Below are positions 19,840 through 30,329 of a stretch of DNA of 64,000 nucleotides, piece after piece. Location of the stretch: assembly GCF_028640845.1 (NCBI RefSeq), contig NC_080540.1, positions 278,767,524-278,831,523 of the forward strand, written 5' to 3'. Under the pieces are notes generated by a model, which saw only the letters and a list, made by a program, of their open reading frames with translations, made no database searches and had not been told where the DNA came from. How positions within the stretch are numbered: position 1 is the stretch's first letter; each line of letters starts with the position of its first letter. The stretch comes from Ahaetulla prasina. Taxonomy: Eukaryota; Chordata; Lepidosauria; Squamata; Colubridae. The position numbers and the translations under genes are program-made.

Positions 19840-20085
19840 CATCATTTTTTAAAAAAAATTGAATTTATATCCCGCCCTTCTCCGAAGACTCAGGGCGGCT
19901 TACATTGTGTAAGGCAATAGTCTCATCCTATTTGTATATTGCCCCCCCCAACAATCTGGGTCCTCATTTTACCTACCTTATAAAGGATGGAAGGCTGAGT
20001 CAACGTTGGGCCTGGTGGGACTCGAGCCTGCAGTAATTGTAATTGCAGGCAGCTGTGTGTTAATAACAGGCTGCATGAGCCACTT
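19840..20085 (-). mobile_element. tRNA-derived SINE with L2-type 3' tail
   Basis: On the minus strand the head (TGGCTCATGCAGCCTG) and a CTCGAGTCCC block near 20020 (B-box-like) precede GTAAGCCGCCCTGAGTC, CGGAGAAGGGCGGG and ATATAAAT. This tail closely matches the 3' end of the L2 LINEs at 33250, 37940, 47240 and 56750, implying L2-driven mobilisation. Confidence 0.7.
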
Positions 20086-20146
20086 CCCATAAATATGAAC
20101 CACTTGTCAAGCATCTGAATTTTGATCATGTGACCATGGGGATGCT

Positions 20147-20432
20147 CAGAGGTGGGTTTCAGCAGGTTCTGACCAGTTCTGGAGAACCGGTAGTGGAAAT
20201 TTTGAGTAGTTTGGAGAACCGGTAGTAAAAATTCTGACTGGCCCCGCCCCCATCTATTCTCTGCCTCCTGAGTCCAGCTGATCAGGAGGAAATGAGGGTT
20301 TTGCAGTAACCTTCCCCTGGATTGGGGAGAGAATGGAGATTTTACAGTATCCTTCCCCTGCCAGGCCCACCAAGCCACGCCCACCAAGCCATGCCATGCC
20401 ACGCCCACCAAACCACACCCACAGAACCACTG
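20147..20432. mobile_element. Non-autonomous hAT element, 7/8 TSD
   Basis: Starts CAGAGGTGGGTTTCAGCAGG like the copy at 3668 but is truncated before its usual right end, finishing AGAACCACTG. GGGATGCT (20139-20146) and GGGTTGCT (20433-20440) match at 7 of 8 positions. Confidence 0.8.
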
Positions 20433-20544
20433 GGGTTGCTGCAATGATTGTAAGTATGAAAAATGGTCATGTCACTTTTTTCAGTGCCATTGTAACTTTG
20501 AAAGTCATTAAATGATTTGTTGTAAGTCAAGCACTACATTATGT

Positions 20545-20713
20545 AATATAATATAATATAATATAATATAATATAATATAATATAATATAATATAATGTC
20601 ATGTCATGTCATGTCATGTCACGTCATAACATAACATAACATAACATAACATAACATAACATAACATAACATAACATAACATAACATAACATAACATAAC
20701 ATAACATAACATA
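20545..20713 (+). repeat. Compound pentanucleotide repeat (ATAAT)n-(TCATG)n-(ATAAC)n
   Basis: Three pentamer arrays in a row: ATAAT (20545-20597), TCATG (20597-20625) and ATAAC (20626-20713). Neighbouring motifs are one or two substitutions apart, suggesting motif conversion during expansion. Confidence 0.95.
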
Positions 20714-21805
20714 AATAATTAATATAATGAGATTGAAATACAAAGTATTTATTGATAGATAATTGTATTTGTAACTATTTTATTTATATGGCTGCTCCTC
20801 TCATTGCAATGGACTTTGGCAATTCAACATAACACATAGTGTTATGTTGAAATCCAACATAACACTATAGCAATAGGTATATAACTGGCAGCTAACATAA
20901 AATCAAAAATGGCTATCAAGATGACTATCTCATGTGCTCTGCCTCATGTTTTGAATCTCATGCCAGTTCACACAGACATCTCTTCAAGGCCTTACAAGAA
21001 GCGAGCAGAATTCAAGGTCCCACCACATGGGACTCTTTATTAGACAACATGGGATGGGCAGATACAATCAAGGAAAAACATCCTTTAAAATAATCCAGCC
21101 TCATGTGAAGGAGGTCTTTATAAGAAACTATCAGCACCTTGATTTGTCCATACTGGCAAGCAAAATAGCCCACAGAGCAAAGGTGTAATATATGCAGACT
21201 GAGTAGTGTTCATAACTGCCTATATTGCTGTGTTTTGAACCAGCTGTAATTTCCAGATGCTTTTCAAGGGCAGCCCCATGCAGAAAGGATTGCAGTAGTT
21301 CATTCTGGAGGTAATTAAGGCTGGAATGACTGAACAAAACCTCTCATTCCATTTTCCAAAAGACAATCATATTTAAAGATCTTACAAGAATTTGTAAAGA
21401 TTGGGATGGGTGGGGATATATTCACCACTGTATAAAATCATACATAGGTGCCATTAAACCAAGAGATTCTACTACCAATACAAAATATACAATACAAGAA
21501 TACAAAGGCAGGTGTACAGATGAATAAGTACTAAAATATATTGTGGGTCAAATTGATCTAAGAATACTGTAGATCAGAGCAATCAGTTTTTTTAAATGCG
21601 AACTTTCTTCCAGAATTGTCACTTGAAAAGATTTCTGAAGCGTTTCTCTCAAGCCAAGGTTTGTTTGTTTTTTTAAATGTTAAGGAAAAAAGGAATCTCA
21701 CAACCATGTCTCAAAATTTCTAACGTATCAATCCCACCCTTACCATGATGCATTTGTTTAAAGAGCAAAGATGGACATTAGCTGGAATCCATTCTCTCTC
21801 TAGCA
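20714..21805. other. No recognised feature
   Basis: AT-rich unique-looking DNA. A short local repeat of a CAACATAACAC-like phrase lies near 20825-20865. Confidence 0.35.
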
Positions 21806-21940
21806 CAGGGGTCTCCAACCTTGGCAACCATAAGACTTGTGGACTTCAACTCCCAGAATTCCTCAGCCAGCAAAGCTGGCTGAGGAATTCTGAGAGTTGA
21901 AGTCCACAACTCTAAAAGTTGCCAAGGTTGGAGATCCCTG
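21806..21940. mobile_element. Hairpin hAT MITE (135 bp), perfect TSD CTCTAGCA
   Basis: CAGGGGTCTCCAACC...GGTTGGAGATCCCTG. CTCTAGCA is exact at 21798-21805 and 21941-21948. The two arms pair over most of their length (CAGCCAGC/GCTGGCTG at the loop). Confidence 0.92.
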
Positions 21941-22011
21941 CTCTAGCATCTGTCCTGCTCAGAATCCTGTCAGAGCAAAATGTTGTGAGAGTCCTCTAGC
22001 ATTACAGAACT

Positions 22012-22136
22012 TTCAACCCTGATGCTGAGTTTGTCGGTCAGAAAGGTCGGCAGCTTGAATCCCTAGTATAGGCCTCCTGTGTGAGCAGGGGGGGTTGGAC
22101 TAGATGACCTCCAAGGTCCCTTCCAAGTCTGTTACT
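22012..22136 (+). mobile_element. tRNA-headed SINE with CR1 3' tail
   Basis: A B-box-like block (GGCAGCTTGAATCCC, 22048-22062) precedes the CR1 terminal block GGTTGGACTAGATGACCTCC, AAGGTCCCTTCCAAG and a TTACTATTACT tail. A tRNA-related head joined to a CR1 end is the structure of CR1-mobilised SINEs known in reptiles. Confidence 0.6.
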
Positions 22137-22264
22137 ATTACTGAATGGTGTGTTCTTTCACATACTTGAGTCACCATCCAGAAAAAAGCTTCAGTAAGGG
22201 CTGTCTTATTACTTCACTCTATCACCTGGTGCTGAAAGGCATACTGTGTAAAAGTCCTATCTAT

Positions 22265-22440
22265 ATAGAATAGAATAGAATAGAATAGAATAGAATAGAA
22301 TAGAATAGAATTTTTTTATTAGCCAAGTGTGATTGGACACACAAGGAATTTGTCTTGGTGCATATGCTCTCAGTGTATATAAAAGAAAAGATACCTTCAT
22401 CAAAGTACAACACTTACAACACTTAATGATAGTCATAGTT
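22265..22440 (-). mobile_element. CR1/L3-like LINE 3' end with (AATAG)n tail
   Basis: The microsatellite (22267-22312) is followed by the complement of the terminal block (GCCAAGTGTGATTGGACACA, CAAGGAATTTGTCTTGG). Only about 130 bp of the LINE remains. Confidence 0.85.
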
Positions 22441-24033
22441 CAATTTCTTTTAAGAAGAATGCCTTCAGCTTCAGCTTCAAAATATAATATGGATCTGAAA
22501 TCTTTAATTCTGCCCCCATATTTCTGTTTGAAATCCATGCTCCACTTGGATTTTCGGGCTTGCAATATAAGGGGACCTATTGTTCCTTCAAAGCAAACTC
22601 ATGGGCTAGTTCAGTGAACCCTGAAGGGGAAGAAGAAGCTGAATAAGAAGAGGAGCAAAAAACCTCTTTCATAGAGAAACTCTTGCGGAACTTAAATGAC
22701 TGAGTCATTAGCGTGATGAAGTCAATATCTGTTTCTTCGCTTGGCCTTCCAGATTGCTTCAGCTGCAACCCACTAATAGTTTGATATAAAAAAGTCCCAT
22801 TTATTCCATGGGACTGCTTTATGGCACTTAAGTTTGGAGAGTAGAAACTTTGGTGAGTCAGGAAGTGAACAGAGAACACTTGTCTCATGAAGAGTAAACT
22901 ATCTATATTTATACTTCATCTTGTGACTCACAAGACTTTATTTTATCAGGGCTGCCCACCCTTTTGCTGCACCATGGTAAAAACAAGAGAACAGGACTTT
23001 TGACTGGGCTATTGTGTACAAAGTCTATTTTTAAAAATTTGAGCCCTGGATCGGTGAGGAGGAATGGAAGAGAGCATTAGTCAGCTGTAGATGCTGCCAC
23101 AGACATGCAAATTCTGCTGATGTTTGCCCTAGAATTGAATATTTTAGCAGCGCTGAAGGAGGACATAAAGAAAACTGTTCTGGGATGAATGGACATTTTC
23201 TCTGAGTGTTCAGAGGGTCACTGATACAGAAATAACCTTTTAAAAAAATATTAAAGATACTGTTGTGAAATGGGGAGCTCGACTTTTTCTCTGAAGCACT
23301 CTTGAAGTTTACACTTGTCTTCCTCAAGAGAAGTTGTTATGCTATAGGTGAAGAAAGTATATGTCTGCACAGTAATTCATGAGTTGGATTATGGGAGGCT
23401 TCTGCTGAGAACAGAAGGCAAGAGAAGCAAAAATGATGTCCCTGTAGGTCTTTATCCCAGATTTCCAGGTCAGGCAAAAGATGAAACCTTTCTGTATTGG
23501 ATGATCAAACTTTCAAAGAAGTGTGTACTATTGACAATGGAAGATTTCAGGTATTTTGGCAGCTGCAGCAATCTAACTCAGCCAAGAGTCAAAGTTTCAA
23601 CAAATTATTATCTCTGGATAACAACTATAAGTACTTGTCTTCTCCTTTCCAGTAACTTCTTGGCCTTGGAGACATAAACTCAATTTGAACAATCCTCAAA
23701 CTTGCACCATCCTTCATCAGGCACCTATTTCTTTTTCCATTTCCATACTTTTGCTACACTGTGCCCCAGTGTTCAAATGTGGTCTCATCTACTCTTCAAA
23801 ACAAAGCTTTGCAAACTCACTCCAGTTCATGTTTCACAATTCATTCAGAAAAGCTATTTTTAGTTAAAGCAACCCAGACAGAGAGGAAAACCTCTTTGTG
23901 AGAGAGGAGAAGGTAAAAGACACAGCATACGTGGCCACAGAATCTTCTCAAAATTGGGAACCAAGCACCTCAATTCAGTTGTAAACCAATCTTCCTTAGG
24001 TTCAGGGAAGATTTAGTTTACATTTGCTTTGGC
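22441..24033. other. No recognised feature
   Basis: Unique-looking DNA. Frames at 22577-22888, 23031-23327 and 23348-23677 carry no recognised motif, splice context or conserved domain. Confidence 0.35.
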
Positions 24034-24332
24034 CAGGGGTCGGCAATCTTAAACACTCAAAGAGCCACAAAGGTCGTAACCGAAAGCCCCCGTTCAATTC
24101 TGGAGCCAACTGGAAGTCCGGTTCCCCCATCATAGTCTCCTCATAGCATGGTATCCTTTTTCCTCTGCTGACCGGAAGTCCAGTTCCCCCACCATAGAGT
24201 CTCCTCCTAGCACAGCATCCTTTTTCCTAACCGAAAGCTTTGTCAATTGTGGAGCTGATCAGCAACAGGGAGCCACAGCTGAGGGATGAAGGAGCCACAT
24301 GCGGCTCCAGAGCTGTGGGTTGTTGACCCCTG
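24034..24332. mobile_element. Non-autonomous hAT element (299 bp), second subfamily
   Basis: CAGGGGTCGGCAATC at the left and GTTGTTGACCCCTG at the right form the inverted ends. It contains AAGAGCCAC and GGAGCCACATGCGGCTCC. Flanks GCTTTGGC (24026-24033) and GCTTTGAG (24333-24340) agree at 6 of 8. An internal direct repeat (GGAAGTCC.GTTCCCCCA, CATCCTTTTTCC-like) is present twice. Confidence 0.75.
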
Positions 24333-24408
24333 GCTTTGAGATACAATGCCAAAGGTAGTGGAGAGAGAGTTAGTTGGTTCTAGATAGATATTCTAAATAC
24401 CTCTAGAT

Positions 24409-24532
24409 CAGGGGTCTCCAACCTTGGCAACTTTAAGACCTGTGGACTTCAACTCCCAGAGTTCCTCAGCCAGCTTTAACTCTAGGAGTTGAAGTCCACA
24501 AGTCTTAAAGTTACCAAGGTTGGAGACCCCTG
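24409..24532. mobile_element. Hairpin hAT MITE (124 bp), perfect TSD CTCTAGAT
   Basis: Same family as 19453. CTCTAGAT is exact at 24401-24408 and 24533-24540. Confidence 0.92.
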
Positions 24533-25392
24533 CTCTAGATGATTTGTTCAACTTTGATAGCAAAAGGCTAGATTCATTCTACTATTTTCCTTTCTCATTT
24601 TATTTATGTATTATGCCCTTAAATATTTAATCTGCTCTACTTTGAAAGGTCATGGAGAGAGATACTATACAACTGAAATACACAAAGCATATAGGGAAAC
24701 CACATCTTTCAAATCGGAGTGCAGCTCTACTGTATCAGAAGAATGTGAGAATTGATGCCCTTAAAAAGAACTTGAAGAGAATAGTTTTTTTCCTGTTTCA
24801 TATCCCAAGTTCAGGGAAAAATAAATTAATAAGATATTACTTTAATAACAGTATTGTATAAGAAGCAGAGTTTGTGGTGTGCTCACTCTTTGAAGCACCA
24901 TTTCACTCCTCTTCCCCAAGATCAGATAGGTTCCATAAAACACTGAAAAACTGGATATTTGGAAGTTCAGATGCCCCACTGAGTAATTTCTCTTTACTGC
25001 CTTGTTGGGTTCGTCCTTAGTGACCATTGCTGGTTTTTTTTATTTTGTTAATATGGTTTTTATTGCTTTAATGTGTTACTATCCACTTGGAGTCACATTT
25101 GCAAGATGGCATCTATATTAAATAAACACTTCCTGCTATAATTTGAAGCATTAAAATACCATTGGTGATTATTTTGTACAAACAAAATTCAGGTTGCCTT
25201 TCCCAATGTATAGACACATATTGAAGAGGCCAAAGATGCTCTGACATTAGCTATACACATGACTGAGTCTTTGATTGTCTTGAACAACATCTAATGCTTC
25301 AATAAAAATTTACAAGAAAATAGCAGTCAATCAACTAGAAATTGTCTGCTATGCAAAGTATTGTCCTACTGTGGTCCCTGTTTCTTTCTTTT
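24533..25392. other. No recognised feature
   Basis: AT-rich unique-looking DNA; no gene signal. Confidence 0.35.
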
Positions 25393-25690
25393 GAATAGAA
25401 TAGAATAGAATAGAATAGAATAGAATAGAATAGAATAGAATATTCTTTTATTGGCCAAGTGAGATTGGACACACAAGGAATTTGTCTCCGGTGCATAAGC
25501 TCTCCGTGTACATACAAACAACAAAGTGATAATCATAAGATATCAATAGGAGAAGATAATAGGAAAGTTGAGAAGGATAATAGTAGTACTACCCTACTAC
25601 ATAGATAAATATCCTTAGGCATAAGTCAATGTTGTGGGAATTAGGTATTTAGCAGAGTCTGTAAATAGTCTGTTAATAGTAATTACTTGT
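25393..25690 (-). mobile_element. Diverged CR1/L3-like LINE 3' end with (AATAG)n
   Basis: AATAG array (25395-25443), then GGCCAAGTGAGATTGGACAC and AAGGAATTTGTCTCCGG. The body beyond 25520 differs from the other copies (GAAGGATAATAGTAGTACTA), so this is a separate subfamily or an SINE sharing the end. Confidence 0.75.
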
Positions 25691-26360
25691 ACAAATTGTG
25701 TAAATAGTTATTATGTTCAACTTTGGACCATGCAGTACATTGAAATTGATTCCAAAATATGCTTCAGATTTTTCTAGCCCAGTGGCATATTTCTGCAACT
25801 TCTTAAACTAAACACAAACTAAACTTAAACTTAAACTTTTCCCAGGATCATACAGTTTCCCTGAACTCTACAGCTGCCATATAAACCTAGAAAAAGACAT
25901 TGGTTTAAAGAGTTGCAGATAGGCATTATGTCTGTCCCTCAATTATCTCTGAAGCTTATTTTCTTTTGAATAAAAAAAATGCTGCACACACTAGGAAAGT
26001 AGGAATAATAAACAAGCTAGTACTCAGGACTGAAGAGCAATCAGAAATAAAGGACAAAGCAGGAACAGGGTTGACAAGGAAACTAACAATCAAGCTCAAA
26101 GAACGATTAAATTATAGGAATATACCAAATTTGGAAAGACCTTGTTCAATCAAAGCTTAGCTGAAATTAAAAAAAAAAAACTTTGTGTACACTGAGTTCA
26201 GGAGAAACTGATAGTAGATTTGGGGAGATGGATTCAGTCTAGATATCAAAGATAATCTGAAGCACTATAAATTAATGCTTTCTCAACCAGAAAAAAATTA
26301 AGAAATCCTTAATATTTCTAACAGGTATGGCAAGCCAGATAGATACTTCTTTCTGCTTAC
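25691..26360. other. No recognised feature
   Basis: Unique-looking; a short frame at 25966-26160 is Lys-rich and lacks motifs. Confidence 0.35.
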
Positions 26361-26484
26361 CAGTGGTGGGATTCTACCGATTCGGACCTGTTCGGGTGAA
26401 CTGTTAGCTTTGACTTTCAGCCATGAGTGAACCGGTTCTCTCTTTCTTTGAAGTGGGCCCGCCCGCCTGCCCCTGCATTATATT

Positions 26485-26693
26485 CAGTGGTGGGTTGCTC
26501 CCGGTTCGCACAGGTTTGGGAGAACCAGTAGTAATGGCAGCAGGATGCTTTGCGCACCCGCCTGGAAGTAATCAAATATGCTCTGTGCATGGGCAGAAGT
26601 TTCTGCACATGGGCAGAAGTGGCAGATGCACGAGTGAAGCAAGCGTGCACATGCAAACAAACTGGTAGTAAAGATAAGTGAAACCCACTACTG
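26485..26693. mobile_element. Nested hAT MITE A (209 bp), 7/8 TSD
   Basis: CAGTGGTGGGTTGCTCCCGG...GAAACCCACTACTG, flanked by ATTATATT (26477-26484) and ATTATACT (26694-26701). Same subfamily as 62024-62188. Confidence 0.85.
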
Positions 26694-26853
26694 ATTATAC
26701 TGATTGTACCTATATTTCTGCTTCTGAAGCCCAGCTGCTTGGGGTGGGAGAGTAGATTGACGCACCTCAGCTCTTTTCCTTGCTCTCAGCAATTTTCTGC
26801 AAAATGCGCACGTGCCCACAGCGAACCAGTAGTTAAACCAGTGGGATCCCACC

Positions 26854-27084
26854 CAGGGGTGAAATTCAGCAGGTTCTGACAGATTCTGGAGAACCGGTAG
26901 CAGAACTTTTGAGTAGTTCAGAGAACCGGCAAATACCACCTCTGGTTGGTCCCAGAGTGGGGAGGGAATGGAGATTTTGCAGTATCTTTCCCCTGCCATG
27001 TCCACCAAGCCACACCCACCAAGCCACACCACGCCCACCAAGCCCACAGAACCGGTAGTAAAAAAATTTTGAATTTCACCATTG
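26854..27084. mobile_element. Nested hAT MITE B (231 bp), 7/8 TSD
   Basis: CAGGGGTGAAATTCAGCAGG...GAATTTCACCATTG, flanked by ATCCCACC (26846-26853) and ATTCCACC (27085-27092). It shares the CCACGCCCACCAAGCC body with 3668 and 20147. It landed in the right terminal repeat of the outer element. Confidence 0.85.
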
Positions 27085-27104
27085 ATTCCACCGCTGTTGC
27101 TTAC

Positions 27105-28768
27105 CAATAATAGCAATCAACAATGCACAATCATAACTGTGCCCGAAATAGGATCTGAGATTGGAGTTTACAATATGAATGCTTTGTCTTTTTTTTAATA
27201 TGGATGCTTTGGGCGTTCACCAGAGCAGAAAAGTGAAATATAATTCAACCAAACAAGCAAGTAATGTATTTCATTGTTTGTAGCTGGATGACTATTTTAA
27301 AAAAAATAGGATACACATTTTTGTTCATTAATTCATTTATATTCTGCTTGTATTTATTGATTAATTTTTATGCCACCCATCTAACTGATACACTAACCGT
27401 GGAAAATTTATAAATATGATAAAAAAGAAAAAAGAAAAAGTACTACAAGACAATTAAAATTGAAAGATTTAAATAGAAAAGCTAAAAACCAAAGGCAGTC
27501 GGTAGCCTAGGGATACGAATGTTCTCTATGCAGCTGATGTTTTTCCTACATAGAATCTTAATTTTCTGGTTTAAGAATTAACCATTGATCTCTAGCATTG
27601 CCCTTTGAAAAGATCTGAGTCTTTAAATTGGTATTTTAATAGAATGCATTCCAAGTTCCACTGTCTGACAGGTTTTTTTTTCTCTCTGAATAAAAAAGAA
27701 CATCTTTGTTACTTGGAAGGACATGTTGCTTTGTTCAGTTGAGCTTATTTTCCAGAAAGTGAATTTAGTGAAGCACATCCATATTACAAAATGGTTTGTA
27801 AGGTGATATCACAACTAAGAGGACTGTGCAAGAGGGTTTGATGGGACAATCAGATTTGGGCCGCAGCAGACTAATTGATGGCTAAATGACAGCATACCAT
27901 TAAATATGTATCTCTTCCCTGCCTTCTAATGGTTCTTTGGATTTTTGCATTCCAGATCTGGGAACCCTCAGCATGGGTCCCTATGCAGGTAGTCCTTGAC
28001 TTAGAGCCTTAATGTGTGGACCTGTCCAGTGTACCATGAAGCTAGATTATATTCTTCTTCTTTGTTCAGATCAATTCATATCAAATAAATGCAGCCATTT
28101 CTAAATTAGCTATTGCATATGCTTAGTGCTTGGTTTCCTACAAATAATTTTTTAAAAATTATATTGTACTTTAAAATAGGATCATTCAACTTTGTCATTT
28201 GCCCCAAGTAAGGTCACATATGTCCTTTAACATTTCAAAGCGTGAGACAGAGAATTTATAAACTCCACTTTAGTTGGAGCGTGGGATGTCCTTAGAATTA
28301 ATAGACCAGTTTTTAATGGGTTTGGCTTCTTTCAAAATATCTGTCTCAAGAAGTTGACTCTACAATATGTTTAAACTATGATCTGCTAGGTAGAGGATAT
28401 GCCTATGTAGAAGGAAAGCTGCAAATATTTTCTGTCCCTGTGCACAAAAATCTTCAACTATTTTAATTTGGGATTTGGGAATCAAATGCATAGTAACCCA
28501 TCCTGAGATAAACTATTCCTCACTGAAAATAACAGAATTGTTTAAGTAATATCCAAATCCTGTTTAGAAGTATTCCTCACACACTGAGCCAACAATGGAA
28601 AAGGAGACATCTAGCATCCCTGCCTTCCCTCACACTGAAGACGTTCTAGATATAGTTGTTGTGATGCAAATTGTCCCCAATGCAGGATGATTCTATTTTG
28701 GGGGCATCTGTTTCCCCATAGGTTCACTGAATAAATGAATGAAGATGGTTGCTAACACAGTTCTAGTG
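27105..28768. other. Mostly unique; short repeat fragment near 27985
   Basis: AT-rich DNA. CAGGTAGTCCTTGACTTAGA at 27986-28005 resembles the end of the palindromic DNA repeat at 19610. No gene was recognised. Confidence 0.35.
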
Positions 28769-28976
28769 CAGGGGTCTCCAACCTTGGCAACTTTAAGACT
28801 TGTGGACTTCAACTCCCAGAGTTCCTCAGCCAGTTGGAAGTTGAAGTTGAAGTGCACAAAAGCGCCTACCGTTCCTGTCCTATTGTTTCCTTTCAATATA
28901 TGTTCCTGTATATAATGTTATGACAAAATAAATTTTTTTAAAAAAGTCTTAAAGTTGCTAAGGTTGGACACCCCTG
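28769..28976. mobile_element. Hairpin hAT MITE with a LINE-tail insertion (left duplication breakpoint)
   Basis: Left arm CAGGGGTCTCCAACC, right arm GGTTGGACACCCCTG. Flanks TTCTAGTG and TTTTAATG agree 6/8. Between the arms lies a foreign ~100-bp segment (28845-28945) with TCCTATTGTTTCC, ATGACAAAATAAA and a poly-A-like end, probably a LINE or SINE 3' terminus. CCTCAGCCAG at 28824-28833 is the left breakpoint of the 4.7-kb tandem duplication. Confidence 0.75.
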
Positions 28977-29479
28977 TTTTAATGTGTAAAGAAAACTTTC
29001 AGCCTTCCATGTCCAGGTGTTGAGTAGCCGGGTGTGGTTTAATGGACATGGTTAAAAGTTAAAAGTTAAAAGAACTTAAAAGTTCTAAGCACATTCCAGA
29101 AAATTGCAAGGTTTCAAAATTACATAGAATTCTTTAAAAGACCCTCTGACATTTCTGCATGTATTTCTCTCATCCCAGTGACCTTTTAATAAATGAGTCA
29201 TTGTTAGGGAAACATAAAGGCAATCAATGGTTTTCCTTTAAAAACCCTATGGGAAATATTTAATTCAGTGAATTGTGAGAACTAGATATAAACCAGTCAA
29301 AGAGCTGAGTGAGCTGGACAGCTTCATATTGAATAGGATTTTGAAGGAAACTTAGGTGGTTATTTAAAAAAAAAAAAGGGGGGGGTTAGAACTACTAGAA
29401 ATTGTAAATTACAAGAAGCATAAATAAGAAACATTGTATGATGTGCAATAAGTTCACATGGTGCAGTAGGATTGTGTGT

Positions 29480-29655
29480 TTGTTAGTAGGATTCACTGAG
29501 TTAGGGATTTTTCTTTTCTTTTACTGTCTTTCACTGTGAGTTGTATTGGGTTGGGGGGTGGGTGTACGAAGGGAAGCTCAGCCAATCTCATTGTACACAT
29601 GTTGTACTCTGACAATAAAGGTTTGAATTGAAAAAAAAATAAAGGTTTGAATTGA
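29480..29655 (+). repeat. LINE/SINE-like 3' terminus with duplicated AATAAAGGTTTGAATTG
   Basis: CCAATCTCATTGTACACATG, then ACAATAAAGGTTTGAATTGA, an A-run, and AATAAAGGTTTGAATTGAAA again. It resembles a non-LTR 3' end with a duplicated terminal unit. The same block is at 34180-34355 in unit 2. Confidence 0.45.
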
Positions 29656-30329
29656 AAACCATGCAATATTCTTGGTTTTAATTTTGTTAGCATGCTTTGT
29701 TGTTATTTGGTGGTCATCTATAAAGTACCATGGAGATTGACTGTCCATTTTTACATCTTATGTCATCTTATATCTGGATCCTAAGTCGAGAGCTACCTCA
29801 GGAGAACATCCCTGTTAACATCTCTGCCAGCCTAGGATGATCTATCTTCTGCTGACTTTTACTGTATTGTATGCGCTATTCTAGAACTGAACTCTTGCAC
29901 CTGCGAGGTGCCCCCGCCTCGCGGGAACGGCCTGTTACGCTACCGAAGGCCGGCCTCCATGACGGTCTTGGGACCCACAGAGGTGGCACGCCAAGAGGAG
30001 GAGCCTTTGGGGTTTTAGACAGGGCATTTTAAGGGGTGGGAGGGCAAGGACGGGTGTTGGGGAAACCCGTTGGGGGTCCAGTTCCTCAGTGCTCGCGCGG
30101 TAAGTCTATAGGTTCGGAGGTCACGGGGGTTTGTGTTCCGTCGGTTGAGGTGGTTCTATTTGCACGGTAAGTGGGAGGGGCAGATATGACGGAAGCGGGG
30201 GCTCATATCGTTCTTTGGGGGCGCGCGCTCGATGTTTGCAGGCGACGCGCCCGAGCCCCAGACTTCTCCCGTTTCCCGGATGGTCAAGACTCTCAGAGCC
30301 TGGGCCTTGGCTGATGCTGTGCAACGCAC

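Larger units (their letters stand above)
19610..20535. mobile_element. Palindromic DNA repeat interrupted by a SINE and a hAT MITE
   Basis: The outer sequence (19610-19835, about 20085-20146, 20433-20535) contains TTGAGCCCAAAATTTATG, AGTTTTGCCCCATTTTAC, GTTAAGTGAATCTGGCTTCC, GATCATGTGACCATGGGG and, at the right end, TTGTTGTAAGTCAAGCACTAC. The last is roughly inverted to the left end GTTGTCCTTGATGTACAGCC. Similar palindromic repeats are common in squamates. A SINE (19840-20085) and a hAT element (20147-20432) are inserted in it. No target duplication was identified for the outer unit. Confidence 0.6.
26361..27096. mobile_element. Outer hAT element carrying two nested hAT insertions
   Basis: Left end CAGTGGTGGGATTCTACCG, right end GATTCCACCGCTG. 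CTGCTTAC (26353-26360) and TTGCTTAC (27097-27104) match 7/8. Removing the two nested elements leaves a body like the copy at 18533-18799. No transposase frame is present. Confidence 0.85.

Noticed and set aside
22441..24033. Possible exons in the 22.5-24 kb interval
   Set aside because: Frames of 60-109 aa without motifs, without matched splice sites and with ordinary AT-rich composition.
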